64,000 nt of DNA from Oribacterium sp. WCC10. GTDB taxonomy: Bacteria; Bacillota; Clostridia; Lachnospirales; Lachnospiraceae. Under the pieces are notes generated by a model. That model was not told the DNA's origin. It did no database searches and saw only the letters and a program-made list of their open reading frames with translations. A program made the translations under genes and the position numbers. This document shows positions 26,901 to 33,630 of the stretch, piece after piece. Each line of letters opens with the position of its first letter. Positions within the stretch are counted from its first letter, which is position 1. The stretch lies in assembly GCF_900113415.1 (NCBI RefSeq), contig NZ_FOPH01000013.1, positions 1 to 64,000 on the forward strand, in the 5' to 3' direction.

Positions 26901-27140
26901 TTTGTGAAGAGCGTAATGCTCAAAACAGAAGGTAATATTGAAATCATACAGGATAGTGATGTAGAAGCTCTTAAGGCTGAGTTCCAGAAATGGATAGAAG
27001 CAATAGGTGTAACAGAACAGATAGAAACAGTTGACTTAATGGGAATCATCAACATTATCCTTTATAAGATTGAGCAGGTTGAACAGGTTGAGCTTTCACA
27101 ATGTGAACGCTTGTTTAACTTCGCTGAACACTGGAGGTGA
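23913..27140 (+). CDS. HerA/DUF87-type ATPase
   Basis: About 1075 residues; the start is 23913, overlapping the previous stop, or 23919. The second half carries the HerA-FtsK superfamily motor: Walker [10 protein letters not shown] (560-568), LVVEPAKGEYY, Walker B ITVLEEAHNLL (Glu792-793) and the sensor region EGFVIADQAPGLLDESVIRN. The first ~500 residues are specific to this type and include a Ser/Thr/Gly-rich stretch near residues 255-345. Related motors pump DNA or protein through membranes or act in defence. No membrane helix is evident, so anchoring may come from the small protein upstream. The toxin-like gene follows 4 bases after its stop. Confidence 0.88.
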   Translation: MHMEDLTLELQSNLDKIRRTVFREYLYNVSEEFLVYPFDRYNTYKNDKKEDTKRIVPDANIQCIHVDRWVYDKKEQIIDRFANVYSSFSQRKDAIAMLVNRTVDGADFYFVIRSDSSQGGNKTNTNSSLDLLIASIKGNFPGTIVEKVSSVQKEVIEKKNGEEEKKNTDIWGLREKAAISAITSISSDKSEKHLSQGLEKVLSGISPKDKKDEYTLVFLAEPVSNKEIKSIKNGYEALASGIHSYSEYQSNETLTEAVTDGTSWATAHTTGTNRSIAKTRGINAGVSGNLTTSAGWLKGIVKNWKKAKSSSVGANIGFQYSRTTTEGSMTSDTDTEGTNHCVSNGALKGETHTVKSYPIADMLKRIEKQIDRLDECEGVGMWKNATYVLANNTVQAESVANFLLGLIQGKESFVEASVINTWAKASDKDEFKNVLEYICNFSHPLLVNASDIEKVDEKNTDNAYAIEPLILANQVTSIELAMLMAFPYKSVKGLSCVECAEFERNVLYKDIDRFSNKRIDEVDAKKRQINLGEIYHMHEFDGKNVPIDVDELPKHSFITGSTGSGKSTTVYKILHELYNNYKIPFLVVEPAKGEYYKEFDNIASIYSTNSNHGNLLRLNPFYFPAEGENRIFVSEHIDRLNSIFNVCWPMYAAMPAVLKEALEAAYEEAGWDLTLSVNNVSNKLFPTFDDLLIQLKRVINASDFSEEVKSNYTGSLITRVKSLTNGIYRQIFTADGLDDGELFTTNVIVDISKVGSPETKALIMGMIVMRMQEYHMANSEPVDELRHITVLEEAHNLLKKTSTEQSSESSNVQGKSVEMIANAIAEMRTYGEGFVIADQAPGLLDESVIRNTNTKMIMSLPDFSDRELVGKAVGLSDEQVVEITRLPRGKAVVYQNNWVAPVLCAVEAFDKSKASEEKKKSSFEKREYDAKKVKATIVNAVLHNKIDDIGTYEVEGLQILSVPASAKKRVLMHVKNNAPFNKQDRIEIINDFYATDFVKSVMLKTEGNIEIIQDSDVEALKAEFQKWIEAIGVTEQIETVDLMGIINIILYKIEQVEQVELSQCERLFNFAEHWR

Positions 27141-27144
27141 GTTG

Positions 27145-28308
27145 ATGGCTATTGAAATAGCGGGAATGGTTGCTAAAGCTGTTGAAACAGGAAAAAAAGT
27201 TGTTGAAGTCGCAAAAAAGGCAGAGAAAGTTGCTTCCTCCGTAAAGAAACCCGTTAAGGCGATTGAAAAAGTCACTGCTGACAAAGACGGAAATTGGGGT
27301 TCAGATATTGTCAAAGGTCAGGTGCAAAAAGGTGTTGGAGAGATTAAGAGTGTACTTTCAGATAAATTGAAAGACTATCTTAGCAAAGATGATATTCCTT
27401 CAAAGCCTACTGAAACTTCTGGAGAGGTTGGAATGCAAGAAGATATTAGTGGAAAGAAGGAGGGCGATGCACCTAAAGAAGAAAAAAACGGCTTAAAGGA
27501 TAGTTTGAACAGATACTTGGATTCTGCAGATAGTCAATCCAATAAAGGTGAAGATGTTCAAGATGACATCGTTAGTGATGAAAAAGAAAACGTCTCAAAT
27601 GATGCTAAAGATGATAATCTGAACCGCGACAATAGAGATAACAGCAAAAACGATGAAACAGGCGAAGAACCGGAAAATAAAAAAGAACCTGAGAATAATA
27701 AGGATATACCCAATAACAATAATAATACTACTAATGAGGTGGATAACACTGAATATAATGAAGATGGCACCAGAGAACTAACAGAAGACGAGAAGCAGGC
27801 TATCAAAGATAAATTAGGATGGTCTGACGAAAAACTGAAAAAATGTACAATAGATAAAGATGGCGTTATCCATTATAAAACAGATAGGTGTGACTTAGAG
27901 GGCAAGACTTCTGAAAATGGTGTGCCATATGAACGACGAAGAATTGTAATAAATGGCGTTACCATCGAAGGAGTTTTCCCGAAATTTGAAAGCGTTTTTG
28001 ATACAGAACTTGCTCCGGATAATTTGAAAACAAAAGCATATGCTAAGGAATGTAATGCAGCGCTGAAGGAAGCCATTTCGAACGATTCTGAGTTAAGAAG
28101 TAAGTTTACACCTGAACAGATAAAAGATATTGAAGAGGGTAGAACTCCCACGGGTTATGTTTGGCACCATAATGAAGAACCAGGAAAGGTGCAACTTGTA
28201 AAAAGAGAAGATCATGATCGAGCAATTGGTGGTGCAGCTCACACAGGTGGAAATTCTCTATGGGGTGCTGATAGTGTTGATAATAGTAGGAAGGAGGAAC
28301 ATTTCTAA
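27145..28308 (+). CDS. Polymorphic-toxin-like protein with C-terminal WHH nuclease domain
   Basis: 387 residues from the ATG at 27145; its GGAGG lies inside the end of the ATPase gene. Residues 1-85 are Lys/Ala/Val-rich helices with no classical signal peptide. Residues ~90-225 are a low-complexity Asp/Glu/Asn/Lys linker. Residues ~225-387 are folded and contain YVWHHNEEPGKVQLV (W340, H341, H342) and HDRAIGGAAHTGG, the signature of the HNH/Endonuclease VII WHH toxin nucleases. N-terminal targeting part, disordered linker and C-terminal nuclease are the layout of a polymorphic toxin. The next gene overlaps by one base and resembles its immunity protein. Confidence 0.82.
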   Translation: MAIEIAGMVAKAVETGKKVVEVAKKAEKVASSVKKPVKAIEKVTADKDGNWGSDIVKGQVQKGVGEIKSVLSDKLKDYLSKDDIPSKPTETSGEVGMQEDISGKKEGDAPKEEKNGLKDSLNRYLDSADSQSNKGEDVQDDIVSDEKENVSNDAKDDNLNRDNRDNSKNDETGEEPENKKEPENNKDIPNNNNNTTNEVDNTEYNEDGTRELTEDEKQAIKDKLGWSDEKLKKCTIDKDGVIHYKTDRCDLEGKTSENGVPYERRRIVINGVTIEGVFPKFESVFDTELAPDNLKTKAYAKECNAALKEAISNDSELRSKFTPEQIKDIEEGRTPTGYVWHHNEEPGKVQLVKREDHDRAIGGAAHTGGNSLWGADSVDNSRKEEHF

Positions 28309-28712
28309 TGAAATGCATTTCTGAAAAACGTAAGTTGAATATCAATAAGAAGATATTTGAAGATGCAGAGAAAACATATTCTATTACCATCAGATCGGAT
28401 ATCAAAGATTTTCTGGGAAAGAACTCAGGGGGGTATCCAACAAAAGATATAATTATATCTGATGGGGAAGAATATGAAGTAAGAGTATTCATGTCATTAG
28501 ATGAATCTGATAAAAACTATTATATCCTTAAGCCAATGGATTATTTTTTGAAGAAGACGAAGGGTAAAATTATACCAATTGGAATTGATTCGGGAGATAA
28601 TTATTACTGCGTGAATAATGAAACTGGTAAGGTTTATTATTGGAGTGCTGGTGAAGATACTTATTATTGTATATCAGAAACATTAGATAGATTTATCTCA
28701 TTATTTGAATAA
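28308..28712 (+). CDS. SMI1/KNR4 (SUKH)-family immunity-like protein
   Basis: 134 residues, starting inside the toxin stop (TAATG). SUKH features include FLGKNSGGYP, the strand FMSLDESDKNYYILK, GKIIPIGIDSGDNYYCVN and the closing GKVYYWSAG followed by a helix (LDRFISLFE). SUKH proteins neutralise nuclease toxins by direct binding, and a SUKH gene directly after a WHH nuclease is a recurrent toxin-immunity pair. The assignment as immunity to this toxin is inference from position and family. Confidence 0.85.
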   Translation: MKCISEKRKLNINKKIFEDAEKTYSITIRSDIKDFLGKNSGGYPTKDIIISDGEEYEVRVFMSLDESDKNYYILKPMDYFLKKTKGKIIPIGIDSGDNYYCVNNETGKVYYWSAGEDTYYCISETLDRFISLFE

Positions 28713-28785
28713 ACTTAAACATAAATGAAAACCTGTTGCAGATTCAACACGTTAGTATGCAGAAAAAAATGGTTTGAAATATACT

Positions 28786-29178
28786 ATGAACACTTATGAA
28801 TCATATTTAAAACATGAAGCCGGCTTTATAATCACAATTGAAGAGTGTATGCAGATTTATTCCAAATTAGCAGAAAGCATCACTTTATGTACGTTGGAAG
28901 ATAAGGATAAATTTTGGAATGATTTTATCAATCGCACGGCCAGATATACCTTTATTAGAAATCAGTGGGAGACCATGAGCTCAGAAGAAAGAATGGCAGC
29001 TGACGATGGCCGTACCCAGGCACATAACGTAGTAATCACTTCCCTCAATACTCTTGCCAGAATAGTCGAGCATGATGTTGGCGATGCCTCTTGGCGTTTA
29101 CAACTTGGTGATAACAGGAAACGTATAGGTGATTTTGCCTGCTTTGTTTCATATATTACCGGAATATCTAACAGATAA
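28786..29178 (+). CDS. Hypothetical protein at the end of the toxin operon
   Basis: 130 residues from the ATG at 28786 (TTG at 28774 also possible; neither has a strong ribosome binding site). Predominantly helical with motifs FWNDFINRTARYTFIRNQWE, SLNTLARIVEHD and GDNRKRIGDFACFVSYI. I do not recognise the family. It follows the immunity gene by 73 bases on the same strand and precedes a strong terminator. It may be a second immunity or accessory protein, or an unrelated passenger. Confidence 0.6.
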   Translation: MNTYESYLKHEAGFIITIEECMQIYSKLAESITLCTLEDKDKFWNDFINRTARYTFIRNQWETMSSEERMAADDGRTQAHNVVITSLNTLARIVEHDVGDASWRLQLGDNRKRIGDFACFVSYITGISNR

Positions 29179-29290
29179 AATACAAATTTCAATAAGTATG
29201 AAACAAGGTAAATCATTAGAGACTAGGTCATAACAGAGTACAACACTTGTGTCCATCAGCAAAAAGCTGTTCAGCAATCCAATAAAGAAA

Positions 29291-29332
29291 GAGCTGTTGT
29301 ATCAGATGATTCGTTCATCTATGCAACAGCTC
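29291..29332. terminator. Bidirectional terminator with UUCG-type loop
   Basis: GAGCTGTTG ... CAACAGCTC with an inner GATGA-ttcg-TTCATC. It separates the toxin operon from the convergent second Rpn gene. Confidence 0.8.
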
Positions 29333-29340
29333 ACACTCTA

Positions 29341-30228
29341 TTACGATATTTCAGTCAGCAGCTCATTGGCGGATTTAACGATATCAGGATTATATCCTTT
29401 ATCAAGAAGTGTCTGAACCATGGAACCGGATTTTAACAGCTTTACTACTGTAGCTAATTCCGTAGCGCCTTCCGCTTTTCCTTCGGCAATGCCTTCTTGT
29501 CTTGCACTGGCTTTTGCAGCATCAAGTTCGGGCTTCATGAGTTTTATTAGAGCTTCATTCATTTCCGGTACCTCCTTCAATTTGTTAAAAATCGCCTCGT
29601 TTTCTATCATTGCAAGATGTAACACTGAATCAGCATTATCTCTATCATCTTTTTCAGTCAGGACTCTGGCAGACGAAACCAGACTTTTAGCAGTCGTTTC
29701 ATCCATCTTCCGGGTCAGGGCTTTTAACCATTGATGTTCATCAATTTTCAATCTTGATGATATGATCAGCTGAGTCGGAAAAAGAACTTTTTCTCCGGAT
29801 ATGTAAAATATCCCCGGATATTCTTCGGTCACGATACAACTGTTGTTCTTAAACCAGTTGATCAATGTTCTGGTCATTCCCTCCCGGATAAGAGAGATGG
29901 TTATTTCCGATGATCGGATAGCATCTTCGTTCTCAGCATTGGCTTTATACAAGCATGCATAGGCCAATGTTTTAAAATATTCATCTATCCCAAGTTCATC
30001 TTCCGGTGACTTGTATTCAAAAATATTGTGCTGCAGGAAGATCCTGCCTATTTCATTCTTGATTTTAACGTCTTTTTGCTTTTTTATGACCAACAGATCC
30101 ATCTGTATGGGCTTTGTGTTAAGCGTGCGTTCAGAATCAAAGCTTAAATCTTTTTTGTTGGCTTTAAGCTCCAACTTTATGGCAGCACAAAATGGCGGAT
30201 GCCATTGGGTCTTTTCGTATTCACTCAT
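29341..30228 (-). CDS. Rpn / PD-(D/E)XK nuclease-family protein, copy 2
   Basis: 295 residues from the ATG that matches the start of copy 1; an upstream in-frame start at 30309 is not supported. The catalytic-type residues (PIQMDLLVIK, FEYKSPEDELGIDEYFK) are the same as in copy 1. It differs by nine scattered substitutions plus the hinge, where KASARQEGIAEGKAEG replaces TDNARKEG (eight extra residues). Both copies look intact. The matching copies bracket the WYL-to-toxin region. Confidence 0.8.
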   Translation of the reverse strand: MSEYEKTQWHPPFCAAIKLELKANKKDLSFDSERTLNTKPIQMDLLVIKKQKDVKIKNEIGRIFLQHNIFEYKSPEDELGIDEYFKTLAYACLYKANAENEDAIRSSEITISLIREGMTRTLINWFKNNSCIVTEEYPGIFYISGEKVLFPTQLIISSRLKIDEHQWLKALTRKMDETTAKSLVSSARVLTEKDDRDNADSVLHLAMIENEAIFNKLKEVPEMNEALIKLMKPELDAAKASARQEGIAEGKAEGATELATVVKLLKSGSMVQTLLDKGYNPDIVKSANELLTEIS

Positions 30229-30475
30229 AATTATTTTGCTTTCTATGGTAATTATAAGTGATTTACCTTCAATCACTTTCATATTACCATTATTTATTAT
30301 TAGAGACAATAAGTGGAAATCCAGCTGATACGACAGCTGTAAAAGATTGGATTTTGATTAAAAGAAATGATGATTTATAAGATTTTTTATGTTCGATATT
30401 CGAATTCGATTTCCAATAAATGATATCAGAGTTTAACAGAAAATCATATAGTCTGAATTTAGACTATAAAGCCGA
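29341..30475. repeat. Long direct repeat, right copy
   Basis: Counterpart of 17426-18530. Conservation continues upstream of the gene (TTTCTATGGTAATTATAAGT, GATATCAGA, CATATAGTC) to about 30475, then stops. The rest of the spacer to 30513 has no gene. Confidence 0.75.
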
Positions 30476-30513
30476 AACATAGCTGACTACATCAGCATCC
30501 CGGGAGTACATAT

Positions 30514-31161
30514 ATGTTTACGATAATTTTTCTTGAATTTGTATTTGTCATCATACTGATCATAGCCGAGTTAAAAAAACAAAATATTAAAACTTTGATT
30601 TTCAAGACATTGTCTTCACTGATGTTTGTATTGTTGGGATATCAAAAGCTTTCCTTTGACATGATAGTCCCTGGTCCGATATTTTTCGGATTATGTTTCG
30701 GAGCTGTGGGAGATGTATTGCTTGCTATATGCCTTATTTCAAAAAGATACGAAAAAGTTTTTTTCGCATTCGGCGGGATTATGTTTTTCATTGGTCATAT
30801 TTTCTATCTTATGGCAGCAGTGGCCATGTCTCATCATGTTGTCATGGCATTCGTCATTACCATTATCATAAACTATTTACTGATGGCCCTTTTATTTAAA
30901 AAAATCGACCTGGAATATAAGCTTAAGATACCGGGCATGGTCTATGTGTTCATGGTAGTCTTTATGGCTTCAAACGGACTGATGAATCTCATCACCATAC
31001 CCGGAACCAAAACATTTTTCTTCGGAACAGGAGCTGTCCTGTTTATGATTTCTGATGTGATTCTGATCATTGAAAGATTTATAGAAGAGAAGAGGATTTA
31101 TACCGTGGGTGTTCTACTGTGTTATTACACGGGGCAGACACTGATAGCATTGAGCATATAA
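30514..31161 (+). CDS. Lysoplasmalogenase (YhhN/TMEM86 family)
   Basis: 215 residues, almost wholly hydrophobic with about eight membrane segments. The YhhN signature is visible: CFGAVGDVLLAIC with its conserved Asp, GGIMFFIGHIFYLMA and GTGAVLFMISDVILII with the second Asp. The family hydrolyses the vinyl-ether bond of lysoplasmalogens; plasmalogens are common in anaerobic Clostridia. GGGAG precedes the ATG. It is the first core-like gene right of the accessory region. Confidence 0.85.
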   Translation: MFTIIFLEFVFVIILIIAELKKQNIKTLIFKTLSSLMFVLLGYQKLSFDMIVPGPIFFGLCFGAVGDVLLAICLISKRYEKVFFAFGGIMFFIGHIFYLMAAVAMSHHVVMAFVITIIINYLLMALLFKKIDLEYKLKIPGMVYVFMVVFMASNGLMNLITIPGTKTFFFGTGAVLFMISDVILIIERFIEEKRIYTVGVLLCYYTGQTLIALSI

Positions 31162-31162
31162 A

Positions 31163-31213
31163 AAAACGCCGCTACATTATCGGTTTTTATTCCGATATGT
31201 AACGGTGTTTTCC
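31163..31213. terminator. Terminator between convergent genes
   Basis: AACGCCGCTACATTATCGG and CCGATATGTAACGGTGTT pair across a T-rich loop, with TTTT on one side and AAAAAA on the other. Confidence 0.75.
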
Positions 31214-31234
31214 ACTGTCAATATTTACTGAACC

Positions 31235-32032
31235 TCAAAGTATTCCGACAGATCCTTTGGCAAGCTTATCTACAAGTTCGTTAAATCTGACACCTGTATG
31301 GGCAGCCACCTTTTGGAAACGGATTTCCATACTGTTTCTCATTTCTGAAATAAAAGCCTTATACTCAATGGTACCTTCTTTATTGGCTTTCCATTTGTTG
31401 TCAGCCCACATTTCGATTCCCATATAATCATAGAAAACCGTGATACTTTTGATTCCCTGTTTTGATGCAGCACTGATAGCCGCCATGGAACCATGTATCT
31501 CCCCGGCAACATTTCTCATGGACGCAAGAGATGCATCTGTACCTGATCCCTGAACTGTCTCAAATGTTCCGTCTCTTCTCATGAGAATCCCGCCATACCC
31601 GAATTTCTTTGATCTAATGTTATAACTTCCGTCAACATAGGCTAGAGCTTCAGTTTCGACACCGGCAAATTCTGCAATTATGTCCTCCGGTTTGATATCA
31701 GCCACCGAGTGGAACTGAGGTCCCTGCGGAACTGATGCTGAATGTACTCCGGAAGCATTGTGTCTGTTTGTCGAGGATGCGGCCCTACCTGTAACTATCC
31801 CTCCGGCTGATCTACCATATCTGTTACTGCTGACCGAATCGACTCTTTGGCTTGTCCCCCCGGTACTTTGTCCATATCCACCGCTTGCTCCTGCAAATGC
31901 CTCTGCCTCAGCACGTGTGCTGAACTTCTTATATACTGCTCCGGAAAATCCCGTAACCTGTGCTTTACAGTCATTCCAGTTACTGTAGACTCCCGGTTTT
32001 TTTCCTCTTTGAACTGCGTAATAAAATGCCAT
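31235..32032 (-). CDS. rnhA: Ribonuclease HI with viroplasmin domain
   Basis: 265 residues. Residues 1-48 form the caulimovirus-viroplasmin (RNase H N-terminal) domain that grips RNA/DNA hybrids: FYYAVQRGKKPGVYSNWNDC and GAVYKKFSTRAEAEAFA. A Ser/Gly-rich linker follows, then RNase H with the four acidic residues in AYVDGSYN, GEIHGSMAA, VFYDYMGIE and NELVDKLA. It removes RNA from RNA/DNA hybrids. AAGGTGA precedes the ATG. It is convergent with the lysoplasmalogenase gene. Confidence 0.93.
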   Translation of the reverse strand: MAFYYAVQRGKKPGVYSNWNDCKAQVTGFSGAVYKKFSTRAEAEAFAGASGGYGQSTGGTSQRVDSVSSNRYGRSAGGIVTGRAASSTNRHNASGVHSASVPQGPQFHSVADIKPEDIIAEFAGVETEALAYVDGSYNIRSKKFGYGGILMRRDGTFETVQGSGTDASLASMRNVAGEIHGSMAAISAASKQGIKSITVFYDYMGIEMWADNKWKANKEGTIEYKAFISEMRNSMEIRFQKVAAHTGVRFNELVDKLAKGSVGIL

Positions 32033-32059
32033 ATGTCACCTTTCATAAATTAGAATACG

Positions 32060-32131
32060 ATGTAAGGGTCAAAATACCAAATCACGTGCTTGCACGTTGA
32101 TTTGATACTATATGTCCCACCCGAATATAGT
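32060..32131. repeat. Intergenic repeat B, copy 2
   Basis: GATGTAAGGGTCAAAATACC then the same AAATCACGTGC-TT-GCACGTTGATTT hairpin as at 303-375. Confidence 0.65.
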
Positions 32132-32143
32132 AAAATCCCAGTT

Positions 32144-32356
32144 CTATTCAGTTCATCATTTAAACTGAGCAGAATTGGAAGAAAATGCAAGGGATGGGTG
32201 CCAGGGCTTGCGAGTTGAGAGCACTTCCTGTGCCGGCACGTACGTATCCGGACGCATGCTGGTGCGACCGGTACGAACCTGGCAAACAGGATGTGAAATC
32301 AACCGAGTGAGCCGGCACGCGCCCTGCATTTTCTGTATTATTTCAACACTGAATAG
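32144..32356. repeat. GC-rich inverted-repeat element or structured RNA
   Basis: Outer arms CTATTCAGT (32144-32152) and ACTGAATAG (32348-32356); inner arms GAAAATGCAAGGG (from 32181) and GCCCTGCATTTTC (to 32333). The interior is strikingly GC-rich for an AT-rich spacer and has further complementary blocks (GTGCCAGG with CCTGGCA; CCGGCAC near both ends). Reading frames occur on both strands but none has a start signal or family features. It is either a small non-autonomous mobile element or a non-coding RNA. From 32357 to 32592 only AT-rich spacer is seen. Confidence 0.55.
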
Positions 32357-32592
32357 CACCTAATTCTACCCAATAGTCTAAAATAATTCCACATAATCAT
32401 AAGTTAATGTTTTATGAAGATTTCAATTTCTCTTTAGATGCCGGATATTTAGTGTTATAATGCAGCAGACTTTATATAAACATTTATTTCCTTAAATATA
32501 GCATTATCCATATATACGGTCATATACATGAACCATATATCACTAATCCGGTTAATGTTTTCTGACAAACAATCGAAGAAAGGACCTTCACT

Positions 32593-33345
32593 ATGTCTCA
32601 GAAATTCAATGCAATTCTTTTAGATCTCGATGGTACACTTGTTAACACTCTTTACAGTCTTCAGGATACAATGAATAAGGCCATGGAACGTTTCGGATTT
32701 GATCCTATTTCCATGGAGCAGACAAAAAAATACGTCGGAGTGGGCAGCTACAAGTTTGTTGAACGTTCCGTTGAAGCAACCGCCAATCGTCTATACAGAG
32801 AGGCTGAAAAGTGGGAAGAGAAAGACGAGGACAAGGCATTTGACCTTGATCAGAAGGCTGACGAGGTTATGGAGCAGATCGACGATGCACATGAGGCATA
32901 CATGGAAATCTTCCGTGACAACTGTACATTTAAGGCAGAGCCTTACCCCGGAATGAGAGAATCTCTTGATGCTCTCAAGGCTAAGGGATGGAAAGTTGCC
33001 TGTATTACAAACAAACCTTTGGAAGAGGCAATATTAGTTCTCAATCACGCTTTTGGAGAAGGTTATTTTGATTACATTTCAGGTGATGACGGAACACATC
33101 CTTTGAAGCCTGACACAGGTGTTGTGGATGATACATTAAGCCATATAGGCTGCAGCAAAGAAGAGTGTGTTTACGTCGGTGATACAAACACAGATATGGA
33201 GACAGCAAAGAGAGCCGGTATAAAGTCCATCGGCTGTATCTATGGTTTCCGCAACCAGCAGGAGCTTGAAGAAGCCGGTGCTGATGTTCTCATAAAGAGC
33301 GCAGAAGATATAGTGAAGGCTATCGAATATCTTGAAAGTGTTTGA
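32593..33345 (+). CDS. HAD-superfamily phosphatase (phosphoglycolate phosphatase-like)
   Basis: 250 residues. HAD motifs: DLDGTLVN (nucleophile Asp in LLDLDGTL, residues 10-17), motif II VACITNKP, Lys in HPLKPDTG and motif IV YVGDTNTDMETAKRAG. The helical cap domain (residues ~20-110) is typical of the Gph subclass and includes a long charged helix (REAEKWEEKDEDKAFDLDQK). It dephosphorylates a small phosphorylated metabolite; 2-phosphoglycolate is likely but not certain. AAAGGA precedes the ATG. Confidence 0.85.
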   Translation: MSQKFNAILLDLDGTLVNTLYSLQDTMNKAMERFGFDPISMEQTKKYVGVGSYKFVERSVEATANRLYREAEKWEEKDEDKAFDLDQKADEVMEQIDDAHEAYMEIFRDNCTFKAEPYPGMRESLDALKAKGWKVACITNKPLEEAILVLNHAFGEGYFDYISGDDGTHPLKPDTGVVDDTLSHIGCSKEECVYVGDTNTDMETAKRAGIKSIGCIYGFRNQQELEEAGADVLIKSAEDIVKAIEYLESV

Positions 33346-33407
33346 TTGTGCAAAACTGATTTTACAAAATTTTCATTATTTAAGCCGTTTTATGGCAGTT
33401 TCGTCTG

Positions 33408-33436
33408 TTGACAATGATTTTTCATGAACCTATAAT
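33408..33436 (+). promoter_or_regulatory. Consensus sigma-A promoter of the CobW-like gene
   Basis: TTGACA (33408-33413), exactly 17 bases, TATAAT (33431-33436). Confidence 0.85.
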
Positions 33437-33462
33437 TAGCAATGCTGAATCAAGAGTGCTAA
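33436..33462. promoter_or_regulatory. CIRCE-like HrcA operator
   Basis: TTAGCAATG - 9 bases - GAGTGCTAA. The right half is identical to the CIRCE consensus, the left half matches 7 of 9, and the spacing is exact. It begins at the last base of the -10 element, where a bound repressor would block transcription. Confidence 0.65.
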
Positions 33463-33630
33463 TTTTGTATACACATTCATTCAGCCTGAAACGTTGATGG
33501 ATTTTTCTTTTAGAGTTTTTAGATGCCATCATTAATATAGATTATTCTCATCTATAAACGCATATTTTGGGTCGTTTATCTCTGGCATACAGATGTCAGT
33601 CTAATCAGCTCATTACTGGAAGGAGTAATT

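Noticed and set aside
23913-27140. Conjugation coupling protein or FtsK homologue
   Set aside because: No relaxase, mating-pair or integrase genes are nearby and no membrane domain is evident; the EP-rich motor motifs fit HerA/DUF87 better.
32156-32363. Short frames on both strands in the GC-rich element
   Set aside because: No start signals or conserved motifs; inverted-repeat structure explains the open frames better.
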